Shown: positions 41,943-51,570 of the stretch, one piece after another
How positions within the stretch are numbered: position 1 is the stretch's first letter
How the letters are laid out: the number at the start of each line of letters is the position of its first letter
Source: Fibrobacter sp.
Lineage (GTDB): Bacteria > Fibrobacterota > Fibrobacteria > Fibrobacterales > Fibrobacteraceae
Length of the DNA stretch: 64,000 bases
NCBI GenBank assembly: GCA_017550445.1
Contig: JAFZOV010000145.1
Coordinates: 5,983 to 69,982, forward strand
Direction: 5' to 3'
Notes under the pieces: generated by a model
Seen by the model: only the letters and a program-made list of their open reading frames with translations
Databases searched by the model: none
Told to the model about the DNA's origin: nothing
Program-made: the position numbers and the translations under genes

Positions 41943-42116
41943 TCAACGGATTGCTGCAGCGGCTCGTTTGAGTTCATCAAAATATCGTGCCGTCGATTCG
42001 GCGTCAGCCTTACGAGCATCATCAAAAGCTTCTTTCATAAGTTGAGAAAGAAGTTCATCAGACGGCTCCTCAGTGCCAGTCAACTTATAAGTATCTAAAG
42101 TCATCGCTTCTGACAT
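41943..42116 (-). CDS. Small putative antitoxin of the zeta-like kinase
   Basis: 57-residue acidic, helical protein starting MSEAMTLDTYKLTGTEEPSD and ending KRAAAAIR. GGAGAG lies five bases before the ATG at 42116. It is immediately upstream of the zeta-like gene with a two-base gap, the usual order for antitoxin then toxin. There is no obvious DNA-binding motif and no similarity to the epsilon antitoxin that I can see, so the role is inferred from position and size. Confidence 0.65.
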   Translation of the reverse strand: MSEAMTLDTYKLTGTEEPSDELLSQLMKEAFDDARKADAESTARYFDELKRAAAAIR

Positions 42117-42204
42117 AAGACTCTCCGTTATACAATATATACATTTTTCGTAGAAAAGGCAAGCACCGCACCTTGGACTCGGTGAATATTTCTAAATTTG
42201 CACT

Positions 42205-43365
42205 ATGCTCTTTGAACAAGCCATTGCACATCAGATTCCGGGCTACACCCGCGAAGCAGATTCCGCCCACGGCGAATCGCTCGCCATGCTCGACTATAAA
42301 GACGAACTCCGCATTAAAGACGAGGCCATCCGCGAATTTTGGGATGTAAACCGCCTTGCGGGCAACCCGCAGAAGGTAATTGCGAGCCCCATGCCCCGCG
42401 CCTACCGCACCACAAGCAAGCGCCGCGTGTTCATGCAGCCGGGCAATTTGCAGTTCGACCGTCAGGAATCGATGCTCGAGCCCGAAGAGCACAACAAGAT
42501 TTACGATTTTCTGTTCGAAAAGCTGATTCAGCCGGCATACAAGCCGCTCGCCTATGCGCTCAACTGGATTATCATTCGTGGAACGTACCAGTACCGCGTG
42601 GTGATTTTCAACATCAAGAAGATTGATGCTAGCGTCGTGCGCAAGCTCAAGCTGATTTCGGACGCCCTGAAGGATTCACCTTTCCATGTAACTGCGGCAC
42701 ACGCCTACGTGGATACGACCGAATCAGATTACTATCTGGAATCAAAGCGTCCGACCGAAGGTTTGAACTTCAAGCAACTCTACGGCCCGCGAGAAATGAG
42801 CCTTAGCCTCGGCAAGTTCAGCCTGCGCTACCCCGTCACGGGCTTTAGCCAGATTAACGAAAGCCAGATCCACAACTTGATCAAGGCCGCAAGCCGCCTG
42901 CTCAGCTTGAGCAAGGAAGACCACTTCCTGGATTTGTATTGCGGCTACGGCTTATTCAGCTTTGCACTCGGCGAAGCCGCCAAGTCGGTGCTCGGCGTGG
43001 AATGGGAAGGCCCTTCCATCGAAAGCGCCAAGGCCTCGGCAAAGTACCTCAAGAAGAATTACCGCTTTATCGCAGGCAAGATTGACGAAATGTTCGTGCA
43101 GACGCGCCTTCCGCGGCCGATTCCAAACGAACCTGAAAAAATTCTCCTGGACCCGCCGCGCAAGGGTTGCGAACCGGGCGTGATTCACGCTCTCGCCATG
43201 CGCAAGCCCATCCGCGTCGCTCACGTGTTCTGCGGCACCGACGAAATCCCCGAATCGCTCCGCGAATGGGAACGCTACGGTTACCGCGTGCGCGAGGTGC
43301 AACCGTTGGACTTATTCCCCGGCACCCCGCACCTTGAAACTATCGTGATGCTGGAGAGGAAATAA
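42205..43365 (+). CDS. TrmA/RlmD-type RNA uracil-C5 methyltransferase
   Basis: SAM-dependent RNA methyltransferase, most like the TrmA/RlmC/RlmD group. SPMPRAYRTTSKRRVF near residue 61 resembles the RNA-binding start of TrmA; GFSQINESQ, motif I DLYCGYGLFSFALG, LLDPPRKGCEPGVI and PHLETIVMLER follow. The nucleophilic Cys is probably the one in HVFCGTDE, where other members have SCNP, so the motif is altered. No TRAM domain is present. TAAATTTG ends four bases before the ATG and no Shine-Dalgarno is present, so a leaderless mRNA is predicted. It is divergent from the toxin module. Target RNA is not known. Confidence 0.82.
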   Translation: MLFEQAIAHQIPGYTREADSAHGESLAMLDYKDELRIKDEAIREFWDVNRLAGNPQKVIASPMPRAYRTTSKRRVFMQPGNLQFDRQESMLEPEEHNKIYDFLFEKLIQPAYKPLAYALNWIIIRGTYQYRVVIFNIKKIDASVVRKLKLISDALKDSPFHVTAAHAYVDTTESDYYLESKRPTEGLNFKQLYGPREMSLSLGKFSLRYPVTGFSQINESQIHNLIKAASRLLSLSKEDHFLDLYCGYGLFSFALGEAAKSVLGVEWEGPSIESAKASAKYLKKNYRFIAGKIDEMFVQTRLPRPIPNEPEKILLDPPRKGCEPGVIHALAMRKPIRVAHVFCGTDEIPESLREWERYGYRVREVQPLDLFPGTPHLETIVMLERK

Positions 43366-43434
43366 AATGTGAAATGTGAGATGTGTAATTAGAAATGAAT
43401 TCATTCCTCATTACACATTCCACATCACACATTA
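43365..43434. repeat. Heptamer inverted repeat, ATGTG family
   Basis: Left arm AAATGTG, AAATGTG, AGATGTG (43365-43385) begins on the last base of the methyltransferase stop codon; right arm ATTACAC, ATTCCAC, ATCACAC, ATTA (43410-43434) is its complement, giving a hairpin of about 23 pairs. The next gene's AAGGAGG follows directly. Confidence 0.85.
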
Positions 43435-43444
43435 AGGAGGGATA

Positions 43445-44638
43445 ATGCCAGCTGAGGCCTCAACAACTAACAAGCCTGCACTCTGGACACGGAATTTCGT
43501 GACATGTTCTGCCGCGAACTTTCTGTTGTTCTTCAGCTTTTACCAGTTGCTCCCGATTCTACCGCTCTACATTATCGAGAAATTCGAAACTGATAATGCG
43601 ACTGCGGGCATTATCATTTCGCTGTACACCATCGGCGCACTCGCCTGCCGCCCCTTCGCTGGATTTTTAGTAGACACCCTGAGCCGCAAGCCGCTGTACT
43701 TTTGGACATTCTTCGCGTTTACCGCCTGCTTTGTAGGCTACAAGACCGTGAGCATTCTCGTGATTCTTGCGGCGGTGCGTTTTTTGCATGGGCTATTCTT
43801 CGGAATTTCGACGACAGCGAGTAACACCGTCGCCATCGACGCACTGCCAGCAAGTCGCCGCGGCGAAGGAATCGGTTACTTCGGCATCAGCGTGAACCTT
43901 GCGTTTGCAACAGGCCCCATGACCGGCATGTTCCTGTACGAGGCCTTCGGCGACAACATCGTCTTTGCGATTTCGATTATTTTGTGCGTCATCGGACTCA
44001 TTCTTGTAAAGACGCTGAATGTGGCGCCTAAAGAAAAGAAGCCCCATGCGCCGCTGTCGCTCGACCGATTCTTCTTGACGAACGCCATTCCACAGTTCAT
44101 CAACTTTATTTTCGTCGGGTTCGCCTACGGCCCCGTAACCAACTACATCGCCCTCTACGCCAAGGAACTCGGCATCGGCGGTTCCGGCTGGTTCTATGCA
44201 CTCATCGCTGCAGGCCTGATCATGAACCGCATCATGACTGGGCGACTCATCGACCGCGGCTACCTGATTCACCTGGTCGGCACCGGCATGACGCTGAATG
44301 TTATCGCCTACTTTATTCTCGCATTCTGCCACTCGCCCATTACCTTCTTTATTTCGGCATTCCTGATTGGCACAAGCCTCGGCCTCATTTTCCCGGGCTA
44401 CCAGACCATGTGTGTGAACCTCGCCCGCCACGACCAACGCGGCACAGCAAACAGCACCTATCTAAGCGGCTGGGATATCGGTATCGGCACAGGTATTTTA
44501 GTGGGCGGTGCCATGGCAGGGCATTTCGGAATGCACCAGCAGGTGTTCCTTGCCTGCGGCGTGGCACTAATAATCGCAGATGTGCTGTACTTCAGCTGGA
44601 CAGCAAGGCACTACTTAAAAAATAAACTTGAAGGCTAG
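43445..44638 (+). CDS. Major facilitator superfamily transporter
   Basis: Twelve hydrophobic segments in 397 residues with an MFS motif A-like loop GFLVDTLSRKPLYF after helix 2 and RLIDRGYLI between helices 8 and 9 region. GIGYFGISVNLAFATGPMTG in helix 5 resembles the drug-efflux (DHA) motif. Substrate unknown. A strong AAGGAGG lies just before the ATG at 43445, directly after the heptamer hairpin. Confidence 0.88.
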   Translation: MPAEASTTNKPALWTRNFVTCSAANFLLFFSFYQLLPILPLYIIEKFETDNATAGIIISLYTIGALACRPFAGFLVDTLSRKPLYFWTFFAFTACFVGYKTVSILVILAAVRFLHGLFFGISTTASNTVAIDALPASRRGEGIGYFGISVNLAFATGPMTGMFLYEAFGDNIVFAISIILCVIGLILVKTLNVAPKEKKPHAPLSLDRFFLTNAIPQFINFIFVGFAYGPVTNYIALYAKELGIGGSGWFYALIAAGLIMNRIMTGRLIDRGYLIHLVGTGMTLNVIAYFILAFCHSPITFFISAFLIGTSLGLIFPGYQTMCVNLARHDQRGTANSTYLSGWDIGIGTGILVGGAMAGHFGMHQQVFLACGVALIIADVLYFSWTARHYLKNKLEG

Positions 44639-44672
44639 ATCCTTCGACTCGCTTCACTCGCTCAGGATGACA
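44639..44672. repeat. Short dispersed-type hairpin after the MFS gene
   Basis: ATCCT and AGGAT enclose TCGACTCGCTTCACTCGCTC. The layout, inverted ends around a TCGCTTC-rich loop, matches the smaller element at 20729-20751. Confidence 0.55.
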
Positions 44673-44680
44673 CGAACGCA

Positions 44681-45811
44681 TCAAGAGCGCTTGTCTTCGT
44701 ACATTTTCTGATCAGCTTCGGCAACACTCTTTTTGAAACTGGAAAGCTTGCCATTCCAGAAAGCGTAACCAATACTCACTTCCAGCGCATAGCTTGGCAG
44801 GGTGTAGTGGCTAGAAAGTTCTTCTTTCAGGCAATCCTTGATGACCCTGATAGCAAGTCCCGGCAATTCCGTCGGCACGACAATCAAGAACTCGTCGCCC
44901 CCATAACGGCACAGAAATGTCGATTTTCCTAGGCGTCCACAGGCGCTCTTGAGTGCCTTGGAAACAAGCACTAGGGCCCGGTCGCCTTCTACATGTCCGT
45001 AGGTGTCGTTAATCTGCTTAAACTTGTCCACGTCCACCATAATCACATAATGGTCTATAGCATCATGGGACAGCTGCAAGTATCGCTGCAACTGGTTTCG
45101 GTTGTTAAGCGACGTCAGGGGATCGGTAGAAATCAGCTGATTCTGCGAATTCAGGTAGACGAACAGAATAATCATCGTACACCAGAAGCAGAAAATCGGC
45201 GTCGTAAGCGAAAGTAAAATCTGCGCGGCACCAGCCACAATACAGCCCGGAGTGTAGGTTGCCACAATCAGATAAGTCCTCAGGCTCAACGGGCTATGAG
45301 GCTTAAGCACACGACCAAAACAACGGACCGTCACCGTCATAATATAGACAAAGGGCAAGAATACCAGCAAGAAATAATAAAGATCCCGCGGTTCCAAATT
45401 CTGGTCAAGCCAAAAATCTGGTATAAGGATGAACGATACGAGCATCAATACGGATTCCACATAAATCGGGATCCTGAGTTTCGTCCGAAGACTTTGAATT
45501 TGCAAGCGGGTCATCTCCGGCCGCGTGCTTATTTCTGCGTAGGCAAAGCAACAGTAAAATACAATAGCAAGAATAACCGCATTTAGGTAATTTGTCGCCA
45601 AAACGGTAAAGGTCGTTTTCGGGATTACGCCATTATTTACCAAAGCCCATGCTGTATCGCTAGCAAAATAGACCATATGCCACACGACCAGCCGGTAAAA
45701 CAGATTGAATTTAAACTGAGGCGTCGGAAGCTTTTTGATGCTATACAAAAGGAGCGACAGGATACAAGCACACCCCAAACTCGCTTGCGCATAAAAGACA
45801 AAATCACTCAT
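44681..45811 (-). CDS. Membrane diguanylate cyclase (GGDEF)
   Basis: Seven or eight hydrophobic segments (about 5-215) precede a GGDEF domain: DPLTSLNNRNQLQRYL near 225 and the active site RYGGDEFLIV near residue 305, intact for c-di-GMP synthesis. The inhibitory RxxD site is not evident. No EAL domain. Probably senses a signal through the membrane part and makes c-di-GMP. It converges with the MFS gene and diverges from the Nudix gene. Confidence 0.9.
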   Translation of the reverse strand: MSDFVFYAQASLGCACILSLLLYSIKKLPTPQFKFNLFYRLVVWHMVYFASDTAWALVNNGVIPKTTFTVLATNYLNAVILAIVFYCCFAYAEISTRPEMTRLQIQSLRTKLRIPIYVESVLMLVSFILIPDFWLDQNLEPRDLYYFLLVFLPFVYIMTVTVRCFGRVLKPHSPLSLRTYLIVATYTPGCIVAGAAQILLSLTTPIFCFWCTMIILFVYLNSQNQLISTDPLTSLNNRNQLQRYLQLSHDAIDHYVIMVDVDKFKQINDTYGHVEGDRALVLVSKALKSACGRLGKSTFLCRYGGDEFLIVVPTELPGLAIRVIKDCLKEELSSHYTLPSYALEVSIGYAFWNGKLSSFKKSVAEADQKMYEDKRS

Positions 45812-45875
45812 ATTCTTACACCTACCGCACTAATAATAGTAAAAATCTTACATTTCAATTACTAAATTGTCAAAT

Positions 45876-46442
45876 ATGAAACCCTGGAAGCTCTTGAATT
45901 CGGAATATCTGGTTGACGCACCTTGGCTGAAAGTCGCAAAAGAAACCTGTGAACTGCCTAACGGTAAGGTGATTGACGATTTTTATACGCTGTGGCAACC
46001 GGACTGGGTGCTGATTCTAGCCCGCACCACCGAAGGCAAATGGGTGATGACAGAACAGTACCGCCACGGCACCGGAAAGATTGCGCTTGAATTCCCCGCC
46101 GGAATTATTGACAAGGGCGAAACACCGGAACAAGCAGCAATCCGAGAGCTACAGGAAGAATGCGGATATAAAATTAATTCGGAATTCGGAGTTCGGAATT
46201 CGGAACAATATATAGGATGTTTCCCGGTGAACCCGGACAGGCACCGCGGCAAGTTCCATGTAGTGTTCATCGACGGCGTTGTAAAGGGCGGCGACACGCA
46301 CTTCGACAGCACCGAAGATATCGAAAGTCTGTTGCTGAGCGACGAAGAACTGCAGAAAAAAATGGCGGATGGTTCATTCAACCACCCGCTACAAATCGCC
46401 GGATATTTCAAGTGGCGGCTTACTTGTGAACGTAAGCAATAA
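45876..46442 (+). CDS. Nudix hydrolase (ADP-ribose pyrophosphatase-like) with in-frame repeat insertion
   Basis: A complete Nudix box, G-x5-E-x7-RE-L-Q-EE-C-G, occupies about 76-98 from the ATG at 45876, and the upstream EQYRHGTG and EFPAG motifs are those of ADP-sugar pyrophosphatases. Directly after the box, residues about 99-111 (NSEFGVRNSE) are encoded by the four TTCGGA heptamers at 46177-46204, an insertion in a loop. TAAATTGT ends five bases before the ATG and no Shine-Dalgarno is seen. The 3' end overlaps the convergent gene by 23 bases. Probably still active because the catalytic box is whole. Confidence 0.85.
   Translation: MKPWKLLNSEYLVDAPWLKVAKETCELPNGKVIDDFYTLWQPDWVLILARTTEGKWVMTEQYRHGTGKIALEFPAGIIDKGETPEQAAIRELQEECGYKINSEFGVRNSEQYIGCFPVNPDRHRGKFHVVFIDGVVKGGDTHFDSTEDIESLLLSDEELQKKMADGSFNHPLQIAGYFKWRLTCERKQ
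46177..46204. repeat. Heptamer array, TTCGGA family, inside the Nudix gene
   Basis: ATTCGGA, ATTCGGA, GTTCGGA, ATTCGGA in exact 7-bp steps; same family as 27783-27810. It is read through in frame. Confidence 0.9.
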
Positions 46443-46971
46443 AGAACGTCACGCCCACCATGGACAAGTCCTTTTCGCTTTCTTTCAATTCGTTCGAAGA
46501 AGAGAACAACCTCATGCCAATCATGGCGCCATGACCACGGACTCCGGTATCGTAGGCCGCAGTAAACTCAATTGCAGCGCCAGTTCCATCATACATATCT
46601 AAGCCACGAATGTCGGTGTCATTAGCAGTCCAAGAAAGACCGATTGAACCGGACAAATGAAAATGATCTACAGGGTAGAAAATGAAGCTCGGGCCCAAAA
46701 GATACGAGTTAAACTGAACATATGCGTCAGAATCGTAGTATCGGTGTCCCAAACCGGTTAATTCGCCAGCAATCCAAAATCGTTCTGAAACTTGCCCACC
46801 AACGCGGACACCAAAAGTCATAGCCAATTCATCACAATCTTTACAAATCATTTTATCTACGGATTGATCATCAACCTCTGTACTTGAAGCACCAATGCCT
46901 AACCCTGCATCAACATAAATGGCGAAAGAAGGGATTGCAAGGAATATTAACAAAAGGGCTATTTTTTTCAT
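46420..46971 (-). CDS. Small outer-membrane beta-barrel protein
   Basis: Signal peptide (MKKIALLLIFLAIPSFA) then alternating aromatic/polar strands (for example GVRVGGQVSERFWIAGELTG, LLGPSFIFYPVDHFHLSGSIG) ending in a strand that terminates TFFIAYVHK; the pattern fits an 8-strand OmpX/OmpW-like barrel of 183 residues. Two Cys (CKDC) lie in the first loop. AGGAG precedes the ATG. It follows trmO by 25 bases. Specific function unknown. Confidence 0.75.
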   Translation of the reverse strand: MKKIALLLIFLAIPSFAIYVDAGLGIGASSTEVDDQSVDKMICKDCDELAMTFGVRVGGQVSERFWIAGELTGLGHRYYDSDAYVQFNSYLLGPSFIFYPVDHFHLSGSIGLSWTANDTDIRGLDMYDGTGAAIEFTAAYDTGVRGHGAMIGMRLFSSSNELKESEKDLSMVGVTFFIAYVHK

Positions 46972-46996
46972 TTTATCTCCTGTCTTAATTAAAGCC

Positions 46997-47809
46997 TTAA
47001 ATCATTTTAAAGCCGTTCGCGCACAAATGTAGAAAATTTCTATGTAAATCCTTGTCGCCGTACTTGTCTTCGGCACCGGGGGCTAATTCTTCGGCTGTGT
47101 AGCCACTAGCAATGCACTGTAGCAACACGCTGCGAGTAGACTCGTCGTAGCTAAAATGAATGCGGAACGTGCGGTATGCAAGCACGCCCGTATGTGAAAT
47201 TTCGTCGATGGTCAAGCGGCGGCGGGAACTGTCAAAAACATCTTTCGAGAAGTTTCCGCGAGAAAGCTGCACCTGTGCAAAGCTGAGCAAGTCAAAGGCG
47301 CTATGGTCAGCAATCCAGCGGTTCTGCGCCGCAAATTCGTCGGACATTTCGATGTTCCACAAGTCGCCCACCTGTTCTTCTACCCAGCCCGCCTTGGCAT
47401 CGGGGAAAGCGTCCGCCATCGGAATGTAGGGCTTAATGTCAAGCACCGGCGTTTCGTTCAGCAAGTCCGCTTCGTCAACATACAACGTAAGGCCTTCAAT
47501 TTTCAACAGACGCACACACGAAAGGCCAATAGGATTCGGGCGATAAGGACTGCGGCTAGCAAAAGTACCCACGCGATCTTTCCCTTTAGGCGGCACCGGC
47601 GGGCGCGTCGTCGGACGCCACCCCTCGTTTTCGTGAAACCGGAAAATCACCCAGATGCGTTCAAAGCCATCCAAATCTCGGAGCGCCGTTTCGAAATTCA
47701 TCCCTGAATTCAGCACAATCCGGCCCGGATGTCCCGCAAACAGGCGCCCCTGTCTGGGAGCGTCGTACTTGTAGATGGCATCACCGAAAAATGTACCGAT
47801 AGGATTCAT
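46997..47809 (-). CDS. trmO: TrmO-like tRNA t6A37 methyltransferase (TsaA family)
   Basis: TsaA-fold SAM-dependent enzyme that N6-methylates t6A37 in tRNA-Thr. The N-terminal half has PIGTFFGDAIYKYDAPRQG, the conserved GTFASRSPYRPNPIGLSCV (about 82-100), and DIKPYIPMAD; a C-terminal extension (about 165-270) matches the longer TrmO form. Three bases separate it from the upstream lipoprotein gene stop. Tissue-specific substrate is inferred from family only. Confidence 0.88.
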   Translation of the reverse strand: MNPIGTFFGDAIYKYDAPRQGRLFAGHPGRIVLNSGMNFETALRDLDGFERIWVIFRFHENEGWRPTTRPPVPPKGKDRVGTFASRSPYRPNPIGLSCVRLLKIEGLTLYVDEADLLNETPVLDIKPYIPMADAFPDAKAGWVEEQVGDLWNIEMSDEFAAQNRWIADHSAFDLLSFAQVQLSRGNFSKDVFDSSRRRLTIDEISHTGVLAYRTFRIHFSYDESTRSVLLQCIASGYTAEELAPGAEDKYGDKDLHRNFLHLCANGFKMI

Positions 47810-47812
47810 TTG

Positions 47813-49153
47813 TTACAAATTTTCTTCCGTTATTCTTCCGTAACGGATGTAATCCACTTTTCCGATAAAGAACCATTTGTTGTGGGTATCTTGGTACATA
47901 GAATCGAAACCTATTCCTAGACCGTACGCCAAATCGGAAGTATCATCATTGTACGACAAAGCCTGAGTCAAACTTCCATCCAGAGAAACATTCATCGAAT
48001 AAAAAATGCTACCGATTTCAGGCTTTTTCGGGAATATTTTAACTCGAACGACATGCCATTCATTCACGGAAACTTTACCAATAACCACCGACTTCCAACT
48101 ATAGCTTTGATCGGCGTCGCGATAATAGAACGTAACTCCGTTATTTTCTAGACGAAGCACCCAACCATCCGTACTACCACCGGGAGGCTCGCTTGCAATA
48201 ATATTTCCGACATCGTCTTCCAAAATCGGCATAAAGCGCGCTTCAATGACAAAGCCTCTGGTCTTAAACGTATCTGTAAGCGGAACAAGCAACCCGTTGG
48301 TTCCGTCAAAAACAACGCTTCCACATTCTGCGGATACCGGAGAAGTTCTGTCGTCGGCATAAGCCGTATTCTCGCCAAGATAATCACGCCCCAAATCATT
48401 CGGGTCATTAAATTCATAGGCAACATCATAGCCCGTCAAGTCATCGGCAACTGTATTTTCGGGGCATTTAAGTCCAGCGGCGTTTGCAGCAACAACCTTT
48501 TCTTTTTTGAAAGTAGTCTTTCCATACCAACTTTCTTCTCCATCAGACAAAGTCTCGGAACTCGAAAAATTGTCCGTACTCGAAGAGCTTTTAACCTGTT
48601 CCGACGAAGAGCTCACTGTCTTAGAGGAACTGGACGGATTTACGTTTCTTGAAGACGAGGAGCGTTTTTCTGAGCTGGAATATTTTTCGTCACTGGAAGA
48701 AGAACGTTCAGCACTAGACGAGGAATAATCTTCAAGAGGCGAATCAATTTCACACATCGTAGAAAACAGTATCAGCACATCGCGATATTCACTCGTTGTC
48801 ATTCTTTTTTGCCCAATGGCAGCAATCGTATTGCCATTGCAAGCGACATTGCCATAGTCGGGATCATTCTGATACGACTCACAGGCCATTTTGGCGGCTA
48901 CCGATTCATCGAACTCAACCTTTTCCACAAGCCTTTCATCTTCGTACTTGATAGTTGTCTTGCTGAAATAGCCATTTTGAACAGATTCAATAATAAAGGG
49001 TTCCATCGAAACAACCTTACAGTAGTCCTGCGTTCTTTTCGAATCCGGGTCCAGCCCTCCTTTCGAATCCGGGCTTGACGAATTGTCACTACAAGCAACC
49101 AAACCCACAGAGAATGCGGCAAGCATTCCAGCAAAGGCTATCCATTTTTTCAT
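47813..49153 (-). CDS. Lipoprotein with Ser-rich linker and LamG/concanavalin-like domain
   Basis: From the ATG at 49153 (GAGG seven bases upstream; an earlier ATG at 49165 lacks one) there is a signal peptide with lipobox VGLVACS, an N-terminal domain with paired Cys (about 45-140), a Ser-rich linker (about 140-200, SSSS blocks) and a C-terminal domain of about 220 residues with FDGTNGLLVPLTDTF, GFVIEARFMP and WHVVRVKIF, the jelly-roll of LamG/concanavalin-like carbohydrate binders. Likely surface-exposed and glycan-binding. It is first in a run with trmO and a barrel protein. Confidence 0.8.
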   Translation of the reverse strand: MKKWIAFAGMLAAFSVGLVACSDNSSSPDSKGGLDPDSKRTQDYCKVVSMEPFIIESVQNGYFSKTTIKYEDERLVEKVEFDESVAAKMACESYQNDPDYGNVACNGNTIAAIGQKRMTTSEYRDVLILFSTMCEIDSPLEDYSSSSAERSSSSDEKYSSSEKRSSSSRNVNPSSSSKTVSSSSEQVKSSSSTDNFSSSETLSDGEESWYGKTTFKKEKVVAANAAGLKCPENTVADDLTGYDVAYEFNDPNDLGRDYLGENTAYADDRTSPVSAECGSVVFDGTNGLLVPLTDTFKTRGFVIEARFMPILEDDVGNIIASEPPGGSTDGWVLRLENNGVTFYYRDADQSYSWKSVVIGKVSVNEWHVVRVKIFPKKPEIGSIFYSMNVSLDGSLTQALSYNDDTSDLAYGLGIGFDSMYQDTHNKWFFIGKVDYIRYGRITEENL

Positions 49154-49216
49154 ATTGAGCCTCATTTACGTCATCAATTTACTTTTAAAATTTAATAATT
49201 TCTATCTTTGCACCCG

Positions 49217-50284
<1,068 letters not shown>

Positions 50285-50289
50285 TGGAG

Positions 50290-50310
50290 ATGCCCGGTTA
50301 AACCGGGCAT
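50290..50310. repeat. Perfect hairpin between prfA and prmC
   Basis: ATGCCCGGTT-A-AACCGGGCAT. It follows the prfA stop by five bases and lacks a T-run, so it may act in mRNA processing or be a dispersed repeat rather than a terminator. Confidence 0.6.
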
Positions 50311-50319
50311 GACAAGAAA

Positions 50320-51228
50320 ATGCCGCAGATGACTGTACTTGAAATTTTGAATCGCACTAAGACCTTCTTCGAAAAGAAGGGGGTTCCTGACGCGCGATTA
50401 GACGCCGAGTACATCATCAGTCACGGGCTCAAGATGAAGAGCCGCATGGACATTTACCTGAACTTTGAAAAGCCGCTGACCGAAGCCGAACTGGACACGC
50501 TCCGCCCGCTGGTAGCACGCCGCGCAAACCGCGAACCACTGCAGCACATTATCGGCGACACGAGTTTCCGCGGATTCATCATCAAGTGCGACACGCGGGC
50601 GCTGGTCCCGCGCCCCGAAACGGAAGCGCTGGTGGACATGGCGAAGGATCGGCTGAAGGGTATCGAGCACCCGTTCATCGTAGAGGTGGGCACGGGAACA
50701 GCCGCGATTTCTATCGCCTGCGCGAAAGAAATCGCCGGTGCGAAAGTGCTCGCGACGGACATTTCTGAAGACGCACTTTCGCTCGCCCGCGAAAACGCCG
50801 ACGCCAACGGCCTCGGCGAAGGTGCCGAAGGCGCGAATCTGACTTTTGCTCAAGGCGACTTGCTGGACGCCGTTACCACCGACACAATTGCGAAGGCCGC
50901 AGGTAACGCCGGCCAGAAAATCGACTGCCTGATTGCAAACCTTCCCTATATTCCCGATGGCGAAAAAGGGAAGCTCCAGCCCGAAGTAGATAAATTCGAC
51001 CCGGCGCTAGCCCTCTACGGCGGCCCCGACGGTCTTGAACTCGTCCGCAAGATGCTCCAGCAGACCGAAGGCAAGCTAAGCGCAGGCGCCCCGATTCTCC
51101 TTGAAATCGGGTCGGAACAGGCCGAAGTGTTGAAGAACGAAGCCGCCAACTATCCGTGGCTTGAATTCGCAGGAATCCACAAGGATTACTGCGGAAATGT
51201 TCGATTCGTGAGCTATAAAGTCAAGTAA
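50320..51228 (+). CDS. prmC: Release factor glutamine methyltransferase PrmC
   Basis: N5-methylates the GGQ glutamine of RF1 and RF2. N-terminal helical domain (1-85), then PRPETEALVDMA, SAM motif VEVGTGTAAISIA near residue 126 and the catalytic motif, which here reads NLPYIP instead of the usual NPPYIP. The end GNVRFVSYKVK fits. Between about 160 and 195 the Gly/Ala-rich loop is longer than usual. Two ATGs (50320, 50329) are possible starts. Position after prfA supports the call. Confidence 0.92.
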   Translation: MPQMTVLEILNRTKTFFEKKGVPDARLDAEYIISHGLKMKSRMDIYLNFEKPLTEAELDTLRPLVARRANREPLQHIIGDTSFRGFIIKCDTRALVPRPETEALVDMAKDRLKGIEHPFIVEVGTGTAAISIACAKEIAGAKVLATDISEDALSLARENADANGLGEGAEGANLTFAQGDLLDAVTTDTIAKAAGNAGQKIDCLIANLPYIPDGEKGKLQPEVDKFDPALALYGGPDGLELVRKMLQQTEGKLSAGAPILLEIGSEQAEVLKNEAANYPWLEFAGIHKDYCGNVRFVSYKVK

Positions 51229-51456
51229 CTACACGCCTACGGTGCAGCCGAGGGCGGAGAGCACGTAGGTTTCACTTTCGCCCATGCGATAAAACGGCAA
51301 AAGTGTTTCGTCATCTACAATAGAATCGTCAAAACCGTTCAGCTGAAGTTGCTCGTCAATACGGCGTTTGAAGGATAAAAAGCCAGAATTCCAAAGCGTT
51401 ACGGGCTCACGGTCGGCTTTACAAGCTGTATTTTCAAGAACATATTCATTATACAT
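51229..51456 (-). CDS. Small protein of unknown function
   Basis: 75 residues from the ATG at 51456, which has GAGG five bases upstream; the frame is open ten codons further. Sequence starts MYNEYVLENTACKADREP and ends SETYVLSALGCTVGV; no signal, membrane segment or motif. Its stop abuts the end of prmC on the other strand (adjacent bases). Good start signals suggest it is real. Confidence 0.55.
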   Translation of the reverse strand: MYNEYVLENTACKADREPVTLWNSGFLSFKRRIDEQLQLNGFDDSIVDDETLLPFYRMGESETYVLSALGCTVGV

Positions 51457-51570
51457 ATTTACCTCTAATTCAAGAAAAACACACAAACGTACCAGTGTTT
51501 TTCCGTGCAGGTAAATATAGAATTAGACAGATGTCAAATTATGACATTCGTAATCTTCTTGAAATTTAGG

